A DNA stretch of 64,000 nucleotides from Chrysoperla carnea (GCF_905475395.1 NC_058339.1:9680001-9744000), one strand, 5' to 3'. Counted from the stretch's first letter, positions 12,334 through 25,776 are shown. Program-made: numbers and translations. Notes: generated from the letters alone by a model not told the origin.

Positions 12334-12972
12334 GGATGTATGAGCATGGTAGTGGGGGCACAAATTTAAAAATAGATATTTTCAATTTTGATGATAAATT
12401 TATATTATTACTTGACGATATAATACGAAAAGTTAGAATACAATTTTTCGATATCTGGCTTAATTTTCAAAATATCGAAAATTGAAAATTTTGTTTAATT
12501 ATTTAGCTTTCGATATTTCGAAAACCAAGACACATATCGAAAAATTTTATTCTTATTTTTCGTCTACATTCATGAAGTTATAACAAAATTCATCATCAAA
12601 GTTGAAAATAAGATAAAAATAATTTCAACCCTTAATCTACCCTGCTCTTACATCCCTTATATGGACGGTGACACTTAGTTTTTTTCTTTTCTAATTCATT
12701 GCTAATATGTTTACTTTCTATTAAAAAGTTTTTTTAAAATTTGTTTTCATTCATTCCAAATGAAAATTATCAAAAACTTCCAAAATATGTCGTTTTTTGA
12801 TATTCCTCCATAAGAGCCAATGTATTTTATATCGATTTTTAATGACTTTTTTCTTAAAAATTTGCACGGATACCTAAGCTGAAATTTTAACCACATATTC
12901 TTTGAGTAAAAGACTACCTACAAACAAATTTTGAGCCTTTAAATCAAACATTGTTGTCATGCTCATACATCC
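12334..12972. mobile_element. TTAA-flanked foldback MITE, copy 3 (complete, 639 bp)
   Basis: Same length and ends as 8291-8929, same orientation, with TTAA at 12330-12333 and 12973-12976. Differences from copy 2 are isolated substitutions and small compensating indels, so the family expanded recently. Confidence 0.92.
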
Positions 12973-12976
12973 TTAA

Positions 12977-14749
12977 GTAAAATGTTATACAGAATTGTTC
13001 ATATATAAAATTTGCATTTTTGGAAGGAGTCCGAACGACTATTCCGTACCTCCGATCATGATAAGTTCCTAGTTATTTCTTTGGGACGTTCCCAAAAAAA
13101 TGAATGAAAATATTAGAGATTTTGAGACGTTTCAAATTTTGAGGTTGAGTTAGGTTAGAACTTGGGTAAATTGGACGAAAATTAAGATTAAAATTTAACG
13201 ATATATACCATATTTTTTTAAATATTGATGCCCAAAGATTTAGAGAAAATCACTTTTGAAAGAAATAACATACAAATGCTGTAATGTATTTTATGGAAAA
13301 ATGAGTGTCTCTTGTTACATATAATTTTTTTTATAGGAAAATATTTGTCATGCTTTTTACAAAATTTTTTAAAGACACTCCTACATATCTCGTGAGAGAT
13401 TTCTTGAATCGTTTCCTTTATTATCTGTTCAAAATGGTCCACATTTCTAAACGACCATTAACATTCCTATCGAACTTTTTCAGTTTGTGGACACACAATA
13501 CATTCGATATCAAAAGTGAATAGCTAAATGTTAATATTTTCGAAAGCAGAGATTTTTATAAAGAATAACTTTCTTTTCGTAAATCCTATAATAAAAAAGA
13601 TTTCCATATTTAGCCAACTTAAGGAGACACGCTATACATAGTCGAATTGTTGCTAACTGGTAGAGAATATAACAAGAGTATTCAGTTATGTAATTACAGT
13701 CTGTGTTCTAGGTCCTAGTAATAGTCCTTTTAAAGTTTACCTATTGATTAATTTGCATCTCCATTTAAAGTATCCTAAGATTCTCCAAAAAATCGACTCA
13801 AACAATTTAAAATTTTAGAAACTGTTTAGTCTAAAACGAAAATAGAATATTAAATCGAAACAGATCTAAAAGTTTTGACGGTCTTTCAAAATTTAGGGAA
13901 AAGGCCAGTGAACTAAAATATAACCTTGCTTGTGGAATAAATATGAATTTACGTAGTAGAATATTTTTTTTATTGCATAAATGTAATAAAGTTAATGATA
14001 TGATTTTTTTTGTATACGCCTTAAATCATAATTATAAGAACACCAATTAATTTGATATGTTTTAAAACGTAAACAGAGTGTCCAACCAAAAATAAAACTA
14101 ATAGAATTAATTATAATAATAAATTTTTTTAAATATTTTATAAATCCAATCAAGTGATGTCTTGGGAAATGTAATTGATTCGATTCGAGTACTCGACATT
14201 TTTCGAATCAACATTTTTCACATTCCTCCCCACTTGTCGACAGATTTGACCTATTTTATGATATACCCAAATTGCAGAATTTTTGTTCGTTTAGATCGCG
14301 ATTTTCTCCGATGTAAAACTCACTGTAAGACACCAAGACCAAGACTCGAAGGATCATCACTAATTAAAAAGTAATTATTTTTATTGAAACCATTTTAAGT
14401 TTTTGGTGTGCCATTCTGTATATATTTGTGTAAAAACTAAGCCAATCTAACAAGCAAAGTTCATAAATTAATTATATTGTTATTGAATTTTTTTTTTATA
14501 ATAAAAAATTGTTAATGATAGAATTTGTACTATATTTTTTGATTTTTAATCTTTAAACTTTATGTCATTAAAAATAAAATTTTAATCATTTTTATTATTG
14601 ATTATGATAATTTATCATTAGATTCACGTTTACATTAATCCATGTTTATCAATTAAAATATTTGGCTACAATCAATTCAGGAAAGGTTTTTAAATTTCAT
14701 GTTGCTTCTCTGTAAAATATCTCTCTAACCTTCTACCTACACTAATTGT
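12977..14749. other. Spacer with dispersed-repeat fragments
   Basis: 13083-13265 is a copy of the repeat at 21380-21553. 13510-13640 resembles the transposon at 60614-60867 (AGTGAATAGCT…TGTTAATATTTTCG…AGCAGA). Overlapping open frames on both strands at 13218-13523 fall in this repeat DNA and show no protein family. Confidence 0.45.
13083..13265 (+). repeat. Dispersed repeat with GGGACGTTCCCAAAAAAA end, copy 1
   Basis: Starts TTGGGACGTTCCCAAAAAAA and runs through GAATGAAAATATT, a CTTGGGTAAATT block and ATGCCCAAAGATTTAGAGAAAA. The same blocks occur in reverse at 21380-21553, and the first block alone at 6930-6985 (reverse) and 29998-30020. The terminal block is twice preceded by TTTAAG, again suggesting a TTAA target. 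Confidence 0.65.
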
Positions 14750-15046
14750 ATAAAGAGTGTCGTCAAAGGTCGCAGCAGACTCTATCCACGGCTTGTTTGT
14801 ATAATGGTTAAAACTTAAAAGCTACTGGACCGACTTTAAAATTCTTTCACCAATATAGAGCTACATTATCAGCGAGTAAAATACACTGTATTTTATTAAA
14901 AAAAATTTGGGTTTCCCTACAAAAAATTAAAACCGATAGTATTGTGATAAAAAGGTGGGGGGGGTTAATGAGGGGAAGGGAAGTTAAGGCTATATTGGTA
15001 GTTTTAAAAGTGAAATAGTCCAGCGAAGCGGTTCGGTAACTGCTAG
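14750..15046 (+). mobile_element. Helitron-like element, 3' end resolved
   Basis: Contains TATCCACGG, GCTACTGGACCGACTTTAAA, ATTCTTTCACCAATATAGAG and CTACATTATCAGCGAGTAA, phrases typical of non-autonomous insect Helitrons. It ends in a short GC hairpin (AGCGAAGCGGTTCGG) eight bases before CTAG at 15043-15046, followed by T, as Helitrons require. The 5' boundary is uncertain. A decayed second 3' tail lies near 15155-15172. Confidence 0.65.
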
Positions 15047-16809
15047 TATAATATTATCGTGAACAACTGAATGAATTTGAATGACACTTTATATATAGTT
15101 CATATATCAGAATATCACATAGACTATATGAGAGCTAGGAATATTTAACGAATCAGTCGGGTAACTGTTAGTTTTTATCATATTCTTATTTGTTTGTGTT
15201 ACTGTTGCTGCTAAATAAAAATTTCCAAAGTCAAGAAGATAAAAATATAGTCTACTCTCGTCTTTTGAATACCACTAGCGCATATTTCAATATGCGCTGC
15301 TTGTATGATTTACATGATGTACTCAACTTTTGTTCCAAAACAATTTTATTAGATTTAAAAAAAAAAAAAAAAAAAAGTAAAAAATATAGCCTGTAGGCTA
15401 AAATGGCAATTACAGAAATGAATGAAGCCCTATACCGACCAAAATTGAATAATGTTACCTAACTTTGCCTAAACATGCTGAGTTCCATAGCACAGAATGT
15501 AGCTCCATTAGATGCAATTTTAAGCAATTCATAGCTTATACATAAATAACTTAAAAAAATAATTTCAAAATGATTTAGAAAGGTAATATCATACCTTTAA
15601 GTATCAAACCAATCATTATATTTGATTATTTTATGTCATATTGACCTACAAATCTATTTATTAAAATTTTAATTTTTTTAACTAATTGCTATGAAAGTGA
15701 TGTGAGTATTTATATTATTTTAAATTTAAAAAAAATCTATTTTAATAAAATGAAAAGAAAGTTCCTGTTTATGTGCATTTATGTGGTTGTGTGGATATGA
15801 AACAGTTTCTTTTTTTATGATTAATTTTTATGATTCAAACTTTATTAAAAAAGCATATCCCATCATTTCTTAAATGTCAACATCAAAACGGAATAATTGT
15901 AAAAAATCATGTGTATCAGCTCTGACGCACGACGGGAGTTTACTGCTTAAGTGTTGAATAGTTTGTTGTGTCCGCCAGGTTATTGTCAGTTTCAAACAGT
16001 AGATGATTTTTTTAAATGTATAATAGTCGTAATTATTCATTGAGAATATCAGAAAAGATGGACGTGAAATATTTCATATTGATTATTTTTACAGAAATCT
16101 GTAATTTATGGTAATGTCAAATGACTACTTTTACAGAAATATGTAATTTATGGTAATGTCAAATTAAATTAATTTATAAATTTTTATTTTTATTAAGATA
16201 TCTTTATAAATTATATCTCATGTGTTATTCTGAAGTATGAGCTATATTGCTATACAGTTTCATTAAAAACCATTCGCTAATTTTAGCGTGAAAGCGTAAC
16301 AAACAAACAAACATTACTTTCTTATTTATAATATATAGAGATAATCTAACATCGACAAAACACTGAAGTAGTCTCCAAAAGAAAAATTTAATGAATCTTA
16401 AATAGTAGACAATAAGTGAGGATGATTTGTAATAATTTTCCAATTTTAGCATCTTTGAAGAATAGTACCAAATGACTGATTGTAATATACTTTTACTTTT
16501 CTGGGCTCAAATAGAAGATAAATGTAATTACAAAGTTTTTTTAGAAAGCGAAATTAAAAATAATATACAAATTGAAGTAATTTAACTGTTTGTATATCAT
16601 TCATATTTTAGAAATTTATTTCTTGATAATGTTGGATTAGGTATTATTATTTATGAGAAAGTTGTGTACGGTAGCTATTTTTTAACCAATAAAATAGACG
16701 GAGTAGGTACTCTTATAACTTTTATATTTATGTAATGGATAGTTAATAAATTCATAATATTTTTTGAATTTTCTGAAGTGAATTATTGAAAAAAATGATG
16801 TTTGTTTGA
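15047..16809. other. AT-rich spacer, no gene recognised
   Basis: Open frames at 15190-15396 (+) and 16225-16452 (-) have AT-driven composition (Leu, Lys, Phe, Tyr) and no recognisable domain or splice context. A 41-bp tandem duplication around ACAGAAATNTGTAATTTATGG lies at 16088-16165. Confidence 0.45.
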
Positions 16810-16813
16810 TTAA

Positions 16814-17312
16814 CGATGTTCCAGCATGGTATTTGCAGTTTCTATGTTAAAGCAATGGTACAATTTTTTTTTCGACAGAATTTAACGAAAAATTAAATTT
16901 AAGAATTTAATAATGCTTACTATTAATTCCCAAAGTTTCAGAAATTTTGACCGTTTAAAATGGGAAATAATTATGCCAACGTCCCAATTTCGATCAATTT
17001 ACGTCAAAATTAATATCTCGAAAGTGAAAATTAATTTCTAAATTTTTTTTTTAGAATTGTATTGTATAAACATTTTTTTCTACTTTTTCTTCAATATATA
17101 ATAATATCATAAAAATAGTTGGAGAGACCGGACATTTTACATGCTTTAAATGGGACATGACCCTCAAAATCGCGAACTTTGTCTTTAAATATCTCGCGAT
17201 CTAAACGGTCAAAAATTATGAAATTTTAGGAATTCATAAATAAAGCTATTATAAACCCGAGAAAAAAAATTCGGCCAAATCTGTCGAAAAGTGATTTCAT
17301 GCTGGTACTACC
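16814..17312. mobile_element. TTAA-flanked foldback MITE, second family
   Basis: TTAA at 16810-16813 and 17313-17316 encloses 499 bp. The left end is CGATGTTCCAGCATGG. The right end read inward is GGTAGTACCAGCATG, close to the GGATGTATGAGCATGG end of the 639-bp family. Inner inverted matches include CGACAGA/TCTGTCG, an AATTCC…AAA block, and GACCGTTT/AAACGGTC at 16949 and 17203. No coding sequence. Confidence 0.8.
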
Positions 17313-20300
17313 TTAACAAACATTACTTATACAAATCTGAATTTTATTTATGTTATTTAACAATTTTTACAAAAATTATTCTAGTCTAGCCAAATTGGTT
17401 TTTAATTAAACTTTAATTCAGAGAAAGTCCACTCAGTTTTCGTAGTAGTGCGAAACATCCGGATAACTGAACGACAATAACAAATTCTGAATGACAAAAA
17501 AATTTTAAGGTACGACTTGGATAAGTTCTTTTTATTTTCAAACTGGGAGGTATAAATATTTATTTTACAAACTTTACTTATATCCTATATGAGTAACAAC
17601 TTATGTGCTTAGATTTAGATACATATTTGACGTATATCAATTGAAGTGAAGCTTGAAGTAATTATTATAGCAAACGCTAGGGGCGCTAAATTTAAATTTA
17701 TTCTACACTATCGACAACAAATAATTTTGTGCGAAAAAGTACATGGCTAAATTGTTAGAATTCGCTAGTTTTCTGCTTGCTTCTTTACACTTTTTCTTCA
17801 AAGCTTTCCTGGAATTTTTTCAGGGAAGCCCCTTACTGCAGATGGAATACTATAATCGCATATTGTTTTCTATGTGCAGCAAACATGTGCATTAGAAACA
17901 TTAGGCGTTAATAGAATTGGGAAATACTATACAATATTAAAATCCACGTCTTTCATTGGACCATAAAAAAATAAATTTTTTAATAATTTTTCTGAATTTT
18001 TGTAAGATGAATAATAATTTTTTTTTTAGATGAAGCGGCGTCGAGTTTTTAAATATTATTAATTAAGAAAGGGTACCAATGACCTTTGCCATAAATTCGT
18101 TTTTATATTACAAATGAATAATTTACAACGCAATATGTAATGTTTGTAAGTAATAAATTTTTTGATCATAATATTGCTTTTTTTTTAATATTTAGCTCTC
18201 TTGGTTATTATAAATTAGGTCAAACATATAAATTGATTGTGAACTCAAATTGTAAGGCCAAAAATATTATGATACAACAACTAAAATAAATAATAATTTT
18301 TTGATTTTACAATTAACAATAATTTTAAAAATTATCGAGATAAACAAATGTATTAATAGCTCAAATTAAATTATTTAAGTCTTTGCGATTGTCGTTTAAC
18401 TATAAAAATTATTAATTTACACGAAGCAAGTACTTAATCGACTGACTTTTTAAGCTGGACACACTCATATTTTCGTTATTTATAGGAATATCGACTTGAA
18501 ATTTTCATTGTCACATTTTAGCGTTATAAATTATAAAAAAAGAACAATTAGCCCAAATTTTCAGTAAATTATTATTATTAATATCTATTATAATTCAAAA
18601 CATAAACATTTTGTATGGTTATGATATGAATTTTAAAATGATTTCGAAATGATTGTTATTATGCGTTGGTGAATGATTCATATATTTATAAGATAGATTT
18701 TTATTATATGATTAGAATTAAAAAAATTCTTTCTATAGATACAATAATTATATAGGGTCAATGTCAAGGTGGATACTTGTTACATAAAATAATTGCTGTT
18801 ATAATTACGTATTAATATAAAATGGATTTAATTTACTAACGAGGCCATTACACAGGACTCACTATTACAATTTATTCTTTGTATTTATATATCAGTAATA
18901 CTTGTTGGGCAGAGAAGTGGGAGATTTTGAAAACAATGCAAAAAGAAATCCCACTAATTTTTACCATCTTAAACTACTTAAAAGAGCATAAACAAAAATC
19001 TTTGAGTATGATAAATTTAATAAAAAACTTTTTTTAACAGAAAAAAGCACAAACTTTCTTCAATATAAAAAAAGTCCTTACTTAAGTGTACTCTAACAAA
19101 CACAGTAAACGTAAATTGAATTACACGGTAAATCGAGAGCGACAAAAATAATAACATGTATCCGTAAGAGCAAGTAGATTGCGGCTTACGAAACAGGCGG
19201 TGTGGGCGAGGTTAAGATAACTCCAGTGACCTATTTGTGATGGATTGGTTATCTAACTACATCAAAAAACAACTTTCAATGCAAAACAATACAGTTTTAT
19301 CTGGAAATTTGGTATAAATACTCCACTATGTGTCGTTTAACGTGACGAAAAGGTAATTAGGAAAAATTGACGGATTTTTGATTGAACAGCGTTTTCAAAA
19401 TTACACATATCTCTGCTCTACCCTGTTATTGTACAATCAAACTGTTGTACCTACCTAATGTAAAATATTTATTAATCATTAATTAATTCGACCTTTTACT
19501 AATATACTAAATTGTACTCATTTGATGTTGCACTTGTTGTATTGTATTGCACTTTATACGATTTTTACAGAATGTATAAGTGTAAATGAAACTATCGTCT
19601 AAGATTATATCAACTAGTGAGCAAACTGGCAGAGACCGTCACGTAACATTGTGAATGTGCTTTGTGTGTGTGTGTGATCAATCTAAATAATTTGTGGTGA
19701 GCTGAGATTCCCTAAATAAAAAATAACTATTTGCAGATATGTATGAATGTATGTCGGTCGGTAGATTAGTTAAAAATTCAATGCAAAAACTTTGTTGAAA
19801 ACATAGTTAATAAAGAACATTTGTATATATAAAATTGCAACATAATTTTTTTTATAAACATGTTTATAAAACCAGTTTATGTAGAAAATATACCTATTTA
19901 AAAGACACTATTAAATATCTGCTACTATTACATTAAAATACTTAAACCTAATTCCGTCAAGATTTTGTACCTCTGTATTCAGAATACAACATTAGATCAA
20001 TAAATGTATCTGTAGAATTTCACCCAGGAGGCTCGGGTTCTATTCCCGGTATCGGAACCAATTATAACAAACAGTAATATCTTGAATGAATCTTCCTCTA
20101 AAATAAATATGAAAAACTCGAAAATAATAAATGAGACTTCAAAGTAATAATTTATTTATCGAAATGAATGATTTATACAATTTACGTTGCAAATGGCAAA
20201 TGCAACGACACAGCCTTCATTAATATATGACATATCATACAATGGTAGGCCATACATACTATTAATTATTTGTATAATTAACAGCTAACAGAAAGATGTG

Positions 20301-20624
20301 TCCTTTACAAATCTTATGTTGAGGAAGTAATAATGACTTGACGTATAAAATATGATACGAAAAATGAAAAATTTACGGTTTTATCCATGACAGCATATAA
20401 AATTAAATTTAATAAATTCTTTGTTATACATAAAATACCTAAATCAGATTAAAATTTAATTTTAAAAAATGATTTGATAAATAAAAGTGGTGCAAATACA
20501 ATATGATATAAAAATCACGTGACGCGAAACACGATGTGCTTGGTCTGCCGTCATTGTGCATATTATTATTACTTATACATTATATATAGCCATGGTTATT
20601 ATCAATCACATGTATAAAACAAAG

Positions 20625-20760
20625 TAGCTTCCCGCTATGCGTCTTTATGTCCCTATGTATGCTTAGATCTTTAAAACTACGCAACGGATTTGTATGCGAT
20701 TTATTCTAATAGATAGAGTGATTTAAGAGGAAGGTTTTTATGTATAATACATGCATAAAA
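20625..20760 (+). mobile_element. Helitron-like remnant
   Basis: AGTAGCTTCCCGCTATGCGT, then GTCCCTATGTATGCTTAGATC and TTTAAAACTACGCAACGGAT, then AATAGATAGAGTGATTTAAGA. This succession is widespread in arthropod genomes in non-autonomous Helitron-type repeats. No terminus can be defined. Confidence 0.5.
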
Positions 20761-21379
20761 TTAATACCTAACCATTACACAGAGGTTGTATGTTTATTTG
20801 AATTTTTTTTAAAAATATTTATCTATCTTATATCCATTTATTTAATAACCTGTTGTTGTATTTGCAATACTTTTATAATTAAATAATAGTAAAAAATAAT
20901 AATAATTAAGCATGAAGTAATAAAAAATCTGTTTTCTCTCTGTCTAACAATAATTTGTTAATTGAAATACCTTTTTTAATAACCGAAAAAAATTTTGAAA
21001 TCAACGTAAGAAGTGAAGAAACCAGTAATAAATACAATCTGTTTTTTTCCTTTCTGCATTTTAAATTGTGAAACTATTTATTTTTCCGATTTTTATTAGT
21101 GTTATTTATTTTTCTAGTATATTCTATTCTTGAATTCTTTTTATCATCTTCTTTTTCTTCATATACTTTGATAGCTAGCAAACTTAGATCAATGTATTTT
21201 TGAAAAGAACAAATACTGTTGTTTTAATCTTCGCACCTGATTTTGAAAGCTACAGATATCCCACTCCCAAAGTTTATTGCATTGTTGATCTCATTCCTTC
21301 AGAAATATTTTTACTGACAAATAGCTAAAGTAAAACTACATTTTTTTCTTTCGATCAAGGCTCTTATAGGGCTAAAAAG

Positions 21380-21553
21380 GCGTTTTCTCTAAATCTTTGG
21401 GCATCAATATTTTAAAAACTATGGTATATATGGAAATATTTTACTTTTAATTTTCATCTAATTTTGCCCAAGTTCTGACAGAATCCACCATCAAAATTTG
21501 AAGCATAAGTCTCAAATATTTTCATACACTCGTTTTTTTTGGGAACGTCCTTA
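21380..21553 (-). repeat. Dispersed repeat with GGGACGTTCCC end, copy 2 (reverse)
   Basis: Read on the minus strand it starts TTTAAGGACGTTCCCAAAAA and shares AATATTTGAGA, the GGGCAAAATTAG block and TTGATGCCCAAAGATTTAG with 13083-13265. Similarity stops at the AAACGCC near 21380. Confidence 0.65.
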
Positions 21554-22782
21554 AATTTGAAAATATATGGATTTTCTCGAGCAAAAAGGATTATATTGGT
21601 ACATTATTATATTCTCTTGATATTGCCACATTAATCTAATCAGTTGAGTGTCCTTGACCCATGAAATATTACAAAAAATTATTCAATTAGGTAAATATCT
21701 AAAATTTCAAAAGTGAATGTTTTTTAAGTGGTTTTTCATATAGATGATTAATTCTTGTGATTTCGCAATTTAAACTAATACATTATTAATGGATAATCTA
21801 TTTAAAATGGTCCTATTCCTTAGATGGCTCACTTTTAAAATTTAATACTTGTAAATGTTCGAATAAGTTTTCGCTCAAAGATCCAATTTTTTTATTTCGT
21901 ATGTTTTATTCAGCCTAAGACTTCAACCCTAAATTTTTGTAATTTTTGATTAGTTTTCGAAATAAAAATTTTCCAAAAATTAAAGCCAAAAACCAACATT
22001 TTTTTCAAAGAGATTTAGATAAGAAAAATGGATATTAGATAAGGGATGTAGGGTAAAAATGTGGACGGGCAGCGGCTAGTTATTACATACTAATAGTATT
22101 TTTTAGATGAGAGTTCAAAAAATATCTATCTTATCTATTTTTAATGAACATGTTCAAATAGTAATTTTCACAATATAAATTGCATAATTTATAATAATTA
22201 ATCATCTATTTCAATTATAATTAAAGTTATTTTCTCTTAATATCTTAATCATTAGGTATACTTTTATAAACATACTAACCCATTATTGTTCAACATAAAT
22301 AGTGTATCCATTGTGACTCCAAATTAACTCAAAATAATCCAAAAATCAAATATATCCAAAAACAAAAAGTTATTAAAATTAAAAAAAAAAAACACAACAA
22401 AAACGTTAATAATAAAATTTTGGCAACATTCACATTCCAAATTTTAATAAAACTTTGAATATTCAACAATTGAAATAAAAAAAACTAAAATTAATTCTTT
22501 AGAAATCACATAACGAGAATTAAAACAATTTATGGGTATACAAGAGAACTGCCACAGTAACAAATGTACACAACACACACACCGTGCTTCAACTTCAATC
22601 GTTAATTTCTTAAGATTAAAACTACTATCACTTTTTTTTTTAATAAATATTATAGATAGTAATTTTATTATGAGGTATAATAATAATATCTCTCTCCTAA
22701 TTTAACATTTCTGTTATTATGATACAACTTAATACTGGAGCCAATTAGTTGCCAAAGGTCCACAATGTTTTAATGAATTATA

Positions 22783-23160
22783 CAGGGTGGTCTGAATTAT
22801 ACGTTTATATTGGAGACTGTACACGAATCGATGAATATTTGAAGTCGGGCAGCATCAACATCAATTATATTACGGAACCAAAACTGTAGGAATGAATAGA
22901 ACCAAAAATGTATAGGAAATTTAATTTCAAATAACTTTGATAATTACCATTTTTCGTGTAAAATTGAAAATAAACGAATTATTCAATAATCAAAGATCAC
23001 CTCCCCTTTTCGGGCCTAAATCGAACAATATCGATTCTAGGTAAAAGTTGGTAAGCACCAAATTTACTTCCAAACAACTTTGGTAATGACCATTTTTCAT
23101 GTATAATTGAAAATAAACGAGTTATTCAATAAACAAAAATTCATCCTCAAATTTAAGATG
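22783..23160. mobile_element. DNA-transposon remnant with internal tandem duplication
   Basis: Begins TACAGGGTGGTCTGAATTAT, the CAGGGTG terminal class. Inside, a ~105-bp segment (22890-23000; CATTTTTCGTGTAAAATTGA, AATAAACGAATTATTCAATA) recurs diverged at 23066-23160. The opposite terminus was not found. The remainder to 23350 is GC-richer and probably belongs to the same or a nested repeat. Confidence 0.5.
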
Positions 23161-23517
23161 GCGCAACAGGATTAGAATCCCGAAAACTGAGATGTAAACT
23201 TCCAGTGAACCCCTCCAACGATTTCCGAAGGACCATTGCTGTTACTAATTCCGGGTCAAATTCTAATTCGATTAGGCTAACCTTGCGCTATAATTTATTA
23301 CAATTTAGAGGTGTCCGGCAAGGGGTTGAAACCGTCAAAAGTGTCCGGATACTGAGATAACATTTTTTTATGGGCCCCCAAGTAACATATATAAAATTCA
23401 GCTTTTGTCTTCTGTATATCTAGGCTTTGTTATCCTGAACGAGATTTTTTCGGGTTGAATTTTCACAATCAATCATTTTCAAAACAATCAATTTGGTATT
23501 TTTGTAGAAAAAAAAGC

Positions 23518-23700
23518 CTAGAAGCCCTTTTTTTCATATCCGCGGGACAGCATCCTTTTCCAGCACCAAACTTTCTTTCTAGGACTTTTTTCAAAAGTGC
23601 AGTATTTTCAAATGAGCATGATGACATCATATTTAAGCTATCGATCTGAAAAAACGCATCAGAGATTTTGTCGTACGCTATGACCATTTGATATAACATT
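23518..23700 (-). repeat. Dispersed repeat, GATAGCTTAAAT family, copy 1 (reverse)
   Basis: On the minus strand it reads AAATGGTCATAGCG…TGCGTTTTTTCAGATCGATAG…ATGCTCATTTGAAAA…AAAGTTTGGT, matching 28361-28500, 41170-41345 and 41850-42055. Open frames on both strands here (23455-23723) are by-products of the repeat. Confidence 0.75.
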
Positions 23701-23723
23701 AATGATTGAGGAAGTTTAAACAA

Positions 23724-25293
23724 TTTCTGGTAATTCGATCTTTCTATTGGCCATTAGTAACTAATTAGCGGCTGGTCTACAAAACTCTTATATTGTTTGC
23801 CCGTAGTTGTAGTACATGTGACCTCAATAATTGGTTTACTATACAACATTCATATTTTAAATAACGATGTTAAAATATTATATGATGAAGCACAGTGATG
23901 GTTTGTTTCCATGCATACTTTCAAAAAATAAACTTCTAAAACTAAAATTAATAACTTTTGTAAAACGAACCAAGACTATACGGGACTGGACTAAAATAAA
24001 AGACATTTATTTCTTACCTTTTACGAATTGAAAAATGTTGACATAATGAGGAAAGAAGAAGAATTTTTTACATAAAATAATGATAGGATGATTGAAATTT
24101 TTTGTCTCTGATCTATTAAACATTTTTTTTTCACATTGTCGTAAATTCTATACCTAAATTGCGAAAATGTGCAGTTAACCTTTATTTCATGATATAATAT
24201 TATATCTCGTTATCCCTGAACTTATTTCGATTATATTTATAGAGATTATATGTTTCATTGCAAATCATTATGATTTTTACATAATAGTGTAAAGATTATT
24301 TGTTCATTAAGGTCGTTCTCTCGCTATGGGTATAATGACAGATAATTCCAAATTTTTTTTATACTTCTTAAGGATATATATCTATAATACAATTACCATA
24401 AAATTTCGATTGGACTATCGAACTCGAGATAAATTTAATATATCATATTTTTCAAATTTTATTTCAAACACCATCTATGAACAGTAATCGGAAGTTATCA
24501 AAGATCAGAATCGCTGGTTATATAGTTAAAAGTTAATTGTACAGCTTTAATTATTATTACATGGGGAGCGTTTTTCCCGATTGAAAAAAGTTTTAGTTTC
24601 CTTGGCTACGGTGCTATGTGTCTAGATTCATAGCATGTTGTTGACCCAAACAAAAAAAATTGACGGCGTAGAGTGTATGGATAAGCTTTTATTGCTAATA
24701 AAGTCAAAGGTTCTAATATTTTCCAAGATAATACAAAAACTTTTGTAAACCATACATCTGCTTATATCAACACATTGACAAAATTCAAACCATTTAATAT
24801 TTTCAAAAGAAATTGACAAAATTTGCAAAAAAAATACGTTAAATTGTTTAAAAACCTTCATATTTTATATTGCAAAAAAAAATTAGCACATGGCCAATTT
24901 AGGTATTTCATCTTTTAAATGGGTTTATTAGTTAAAATAGTAAAATTAATAGTATTTCTCAAGTTCAAGATTGATTATCTAATATATGATAATTAATTAT
25001 TATTATGTGAATCACCTTTGAATTTTTAAGCTTATTTTCATTACATTCAACTCAGCTGAACACGATCATAATAGCTTTGTCCTCTGTATTTTGCATATTC
25101 GCTCTGATTATCCATAACACAAAGTGAACACATGTCTACAAGGACGAGGTTACAAAGGGACGCATGCAATGAAGTGCGAAGCAAAAATGAAATCGAAATC
25201 TCGAAATCTTTTTCGAGATACGTTCTCTCTTCTGTCGTTTTTTTACCGTTACAATCAATCCCCTATTTTGTTTTTATGGTTAATTATCATTTA
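23724..25293. other. AT-rich spacer, no gene recognised
   Basis: Open frames at 24628-24861 (-) and 25124-25327 (+) lack recognisable domains. Nothing else was identified. Confidence 0.4.
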
Positions 25294-25295
25294 TA

Positions 25296-25774
25296 TTGAG
25301 TGTATCAGAATAAATAGGCAATATTGAAGAAGCTGAGAGGATATTTCAATAAAACTCTATTTTTTAAAACTCCAAACTTAACATTACTTACATTATTATT
25401 AACAGATGTCCATAAATTGTATCTCCTTCACCCTAATTTATGGAATGTCAAAACAAAAAATTCGATTTTTTTAATTTCTTTTTTTTCACTCCTTAGGCAA
25501 AACCTACTCATCCGCCCACTTCAATTTTCACTTTCTAATTGCCGTAAATTATATTGGAAAAAGGGCGGACATATTATAGCTCCACATCAGTGATTTTATC
25601 CGCCATTGCCGAAAAAGGTTCTCCCCACAACACGTCTCAATCTCTTCGTCTATTTAAATTGCATTGTTCGAAAACGGACCAGATTTGGTACAAATCTAAA
25701 AAAATTTGAATTTATCTCCGAAGCAGACCGCATTTTAGTCACTTACTAATGACCATTTATTCTGATACACCCGT
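25296..25774. mobile_element. TA-flanked MITE with GTGTATCAGAATAAAT ends
   Basis: GTGTATCAGAATAAAT at 25300-25315 is exactly mirrored by ATTTATTCTGATACAC at 25755-25770. Each repeat lies 4 bases inside a TA dinucleotide (25294-25295 and 25775-25776). The 479-bp interior has an 89-codon open frame without a transposase motif. Most likely a mariner-type non-autonomous element. Confidence 0.68.
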
Positions 25775-25776
25775 TA

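Larger units (their letters stand above)
17317..22782. other. Long AT-rich spacer, no gene recognised
   Basis: No splice-bounded exon or conserved motif was found in 5.4 kb. It contains a Helitron-like phrase at 20625-20760, a reverse repeat copy at 21380-21553, a tRNA-like B-box at about 20030-20055, GT and AC microsatellites (19664, 22570) and mononucleotide runs. Confidence 0.45.

Noticed and set aside
13218..13523. Overlapping 72-74-codon frames on both strands
   Set aside because: They fall in repeat-derived DNA shared with 21380-21553 and 60780-60870. No domain seen.
15190..15396. 68-codon open frame ending in poly-Lys
   Set aside because: The Lys run comes from a poly-A tract. No splice sites or homology cue.
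23455..23723. Overlapping open frames on both strands
   Set aside because: They lie within a dispersed repeat whose other copies do not keep the frames open.
25124..25593. Two adjacent plus-strand open frames of 67 and 89 codons
   Set aside because: The second lies inside the TA-flanked MITE at 25296-25774. The first shows no domain.
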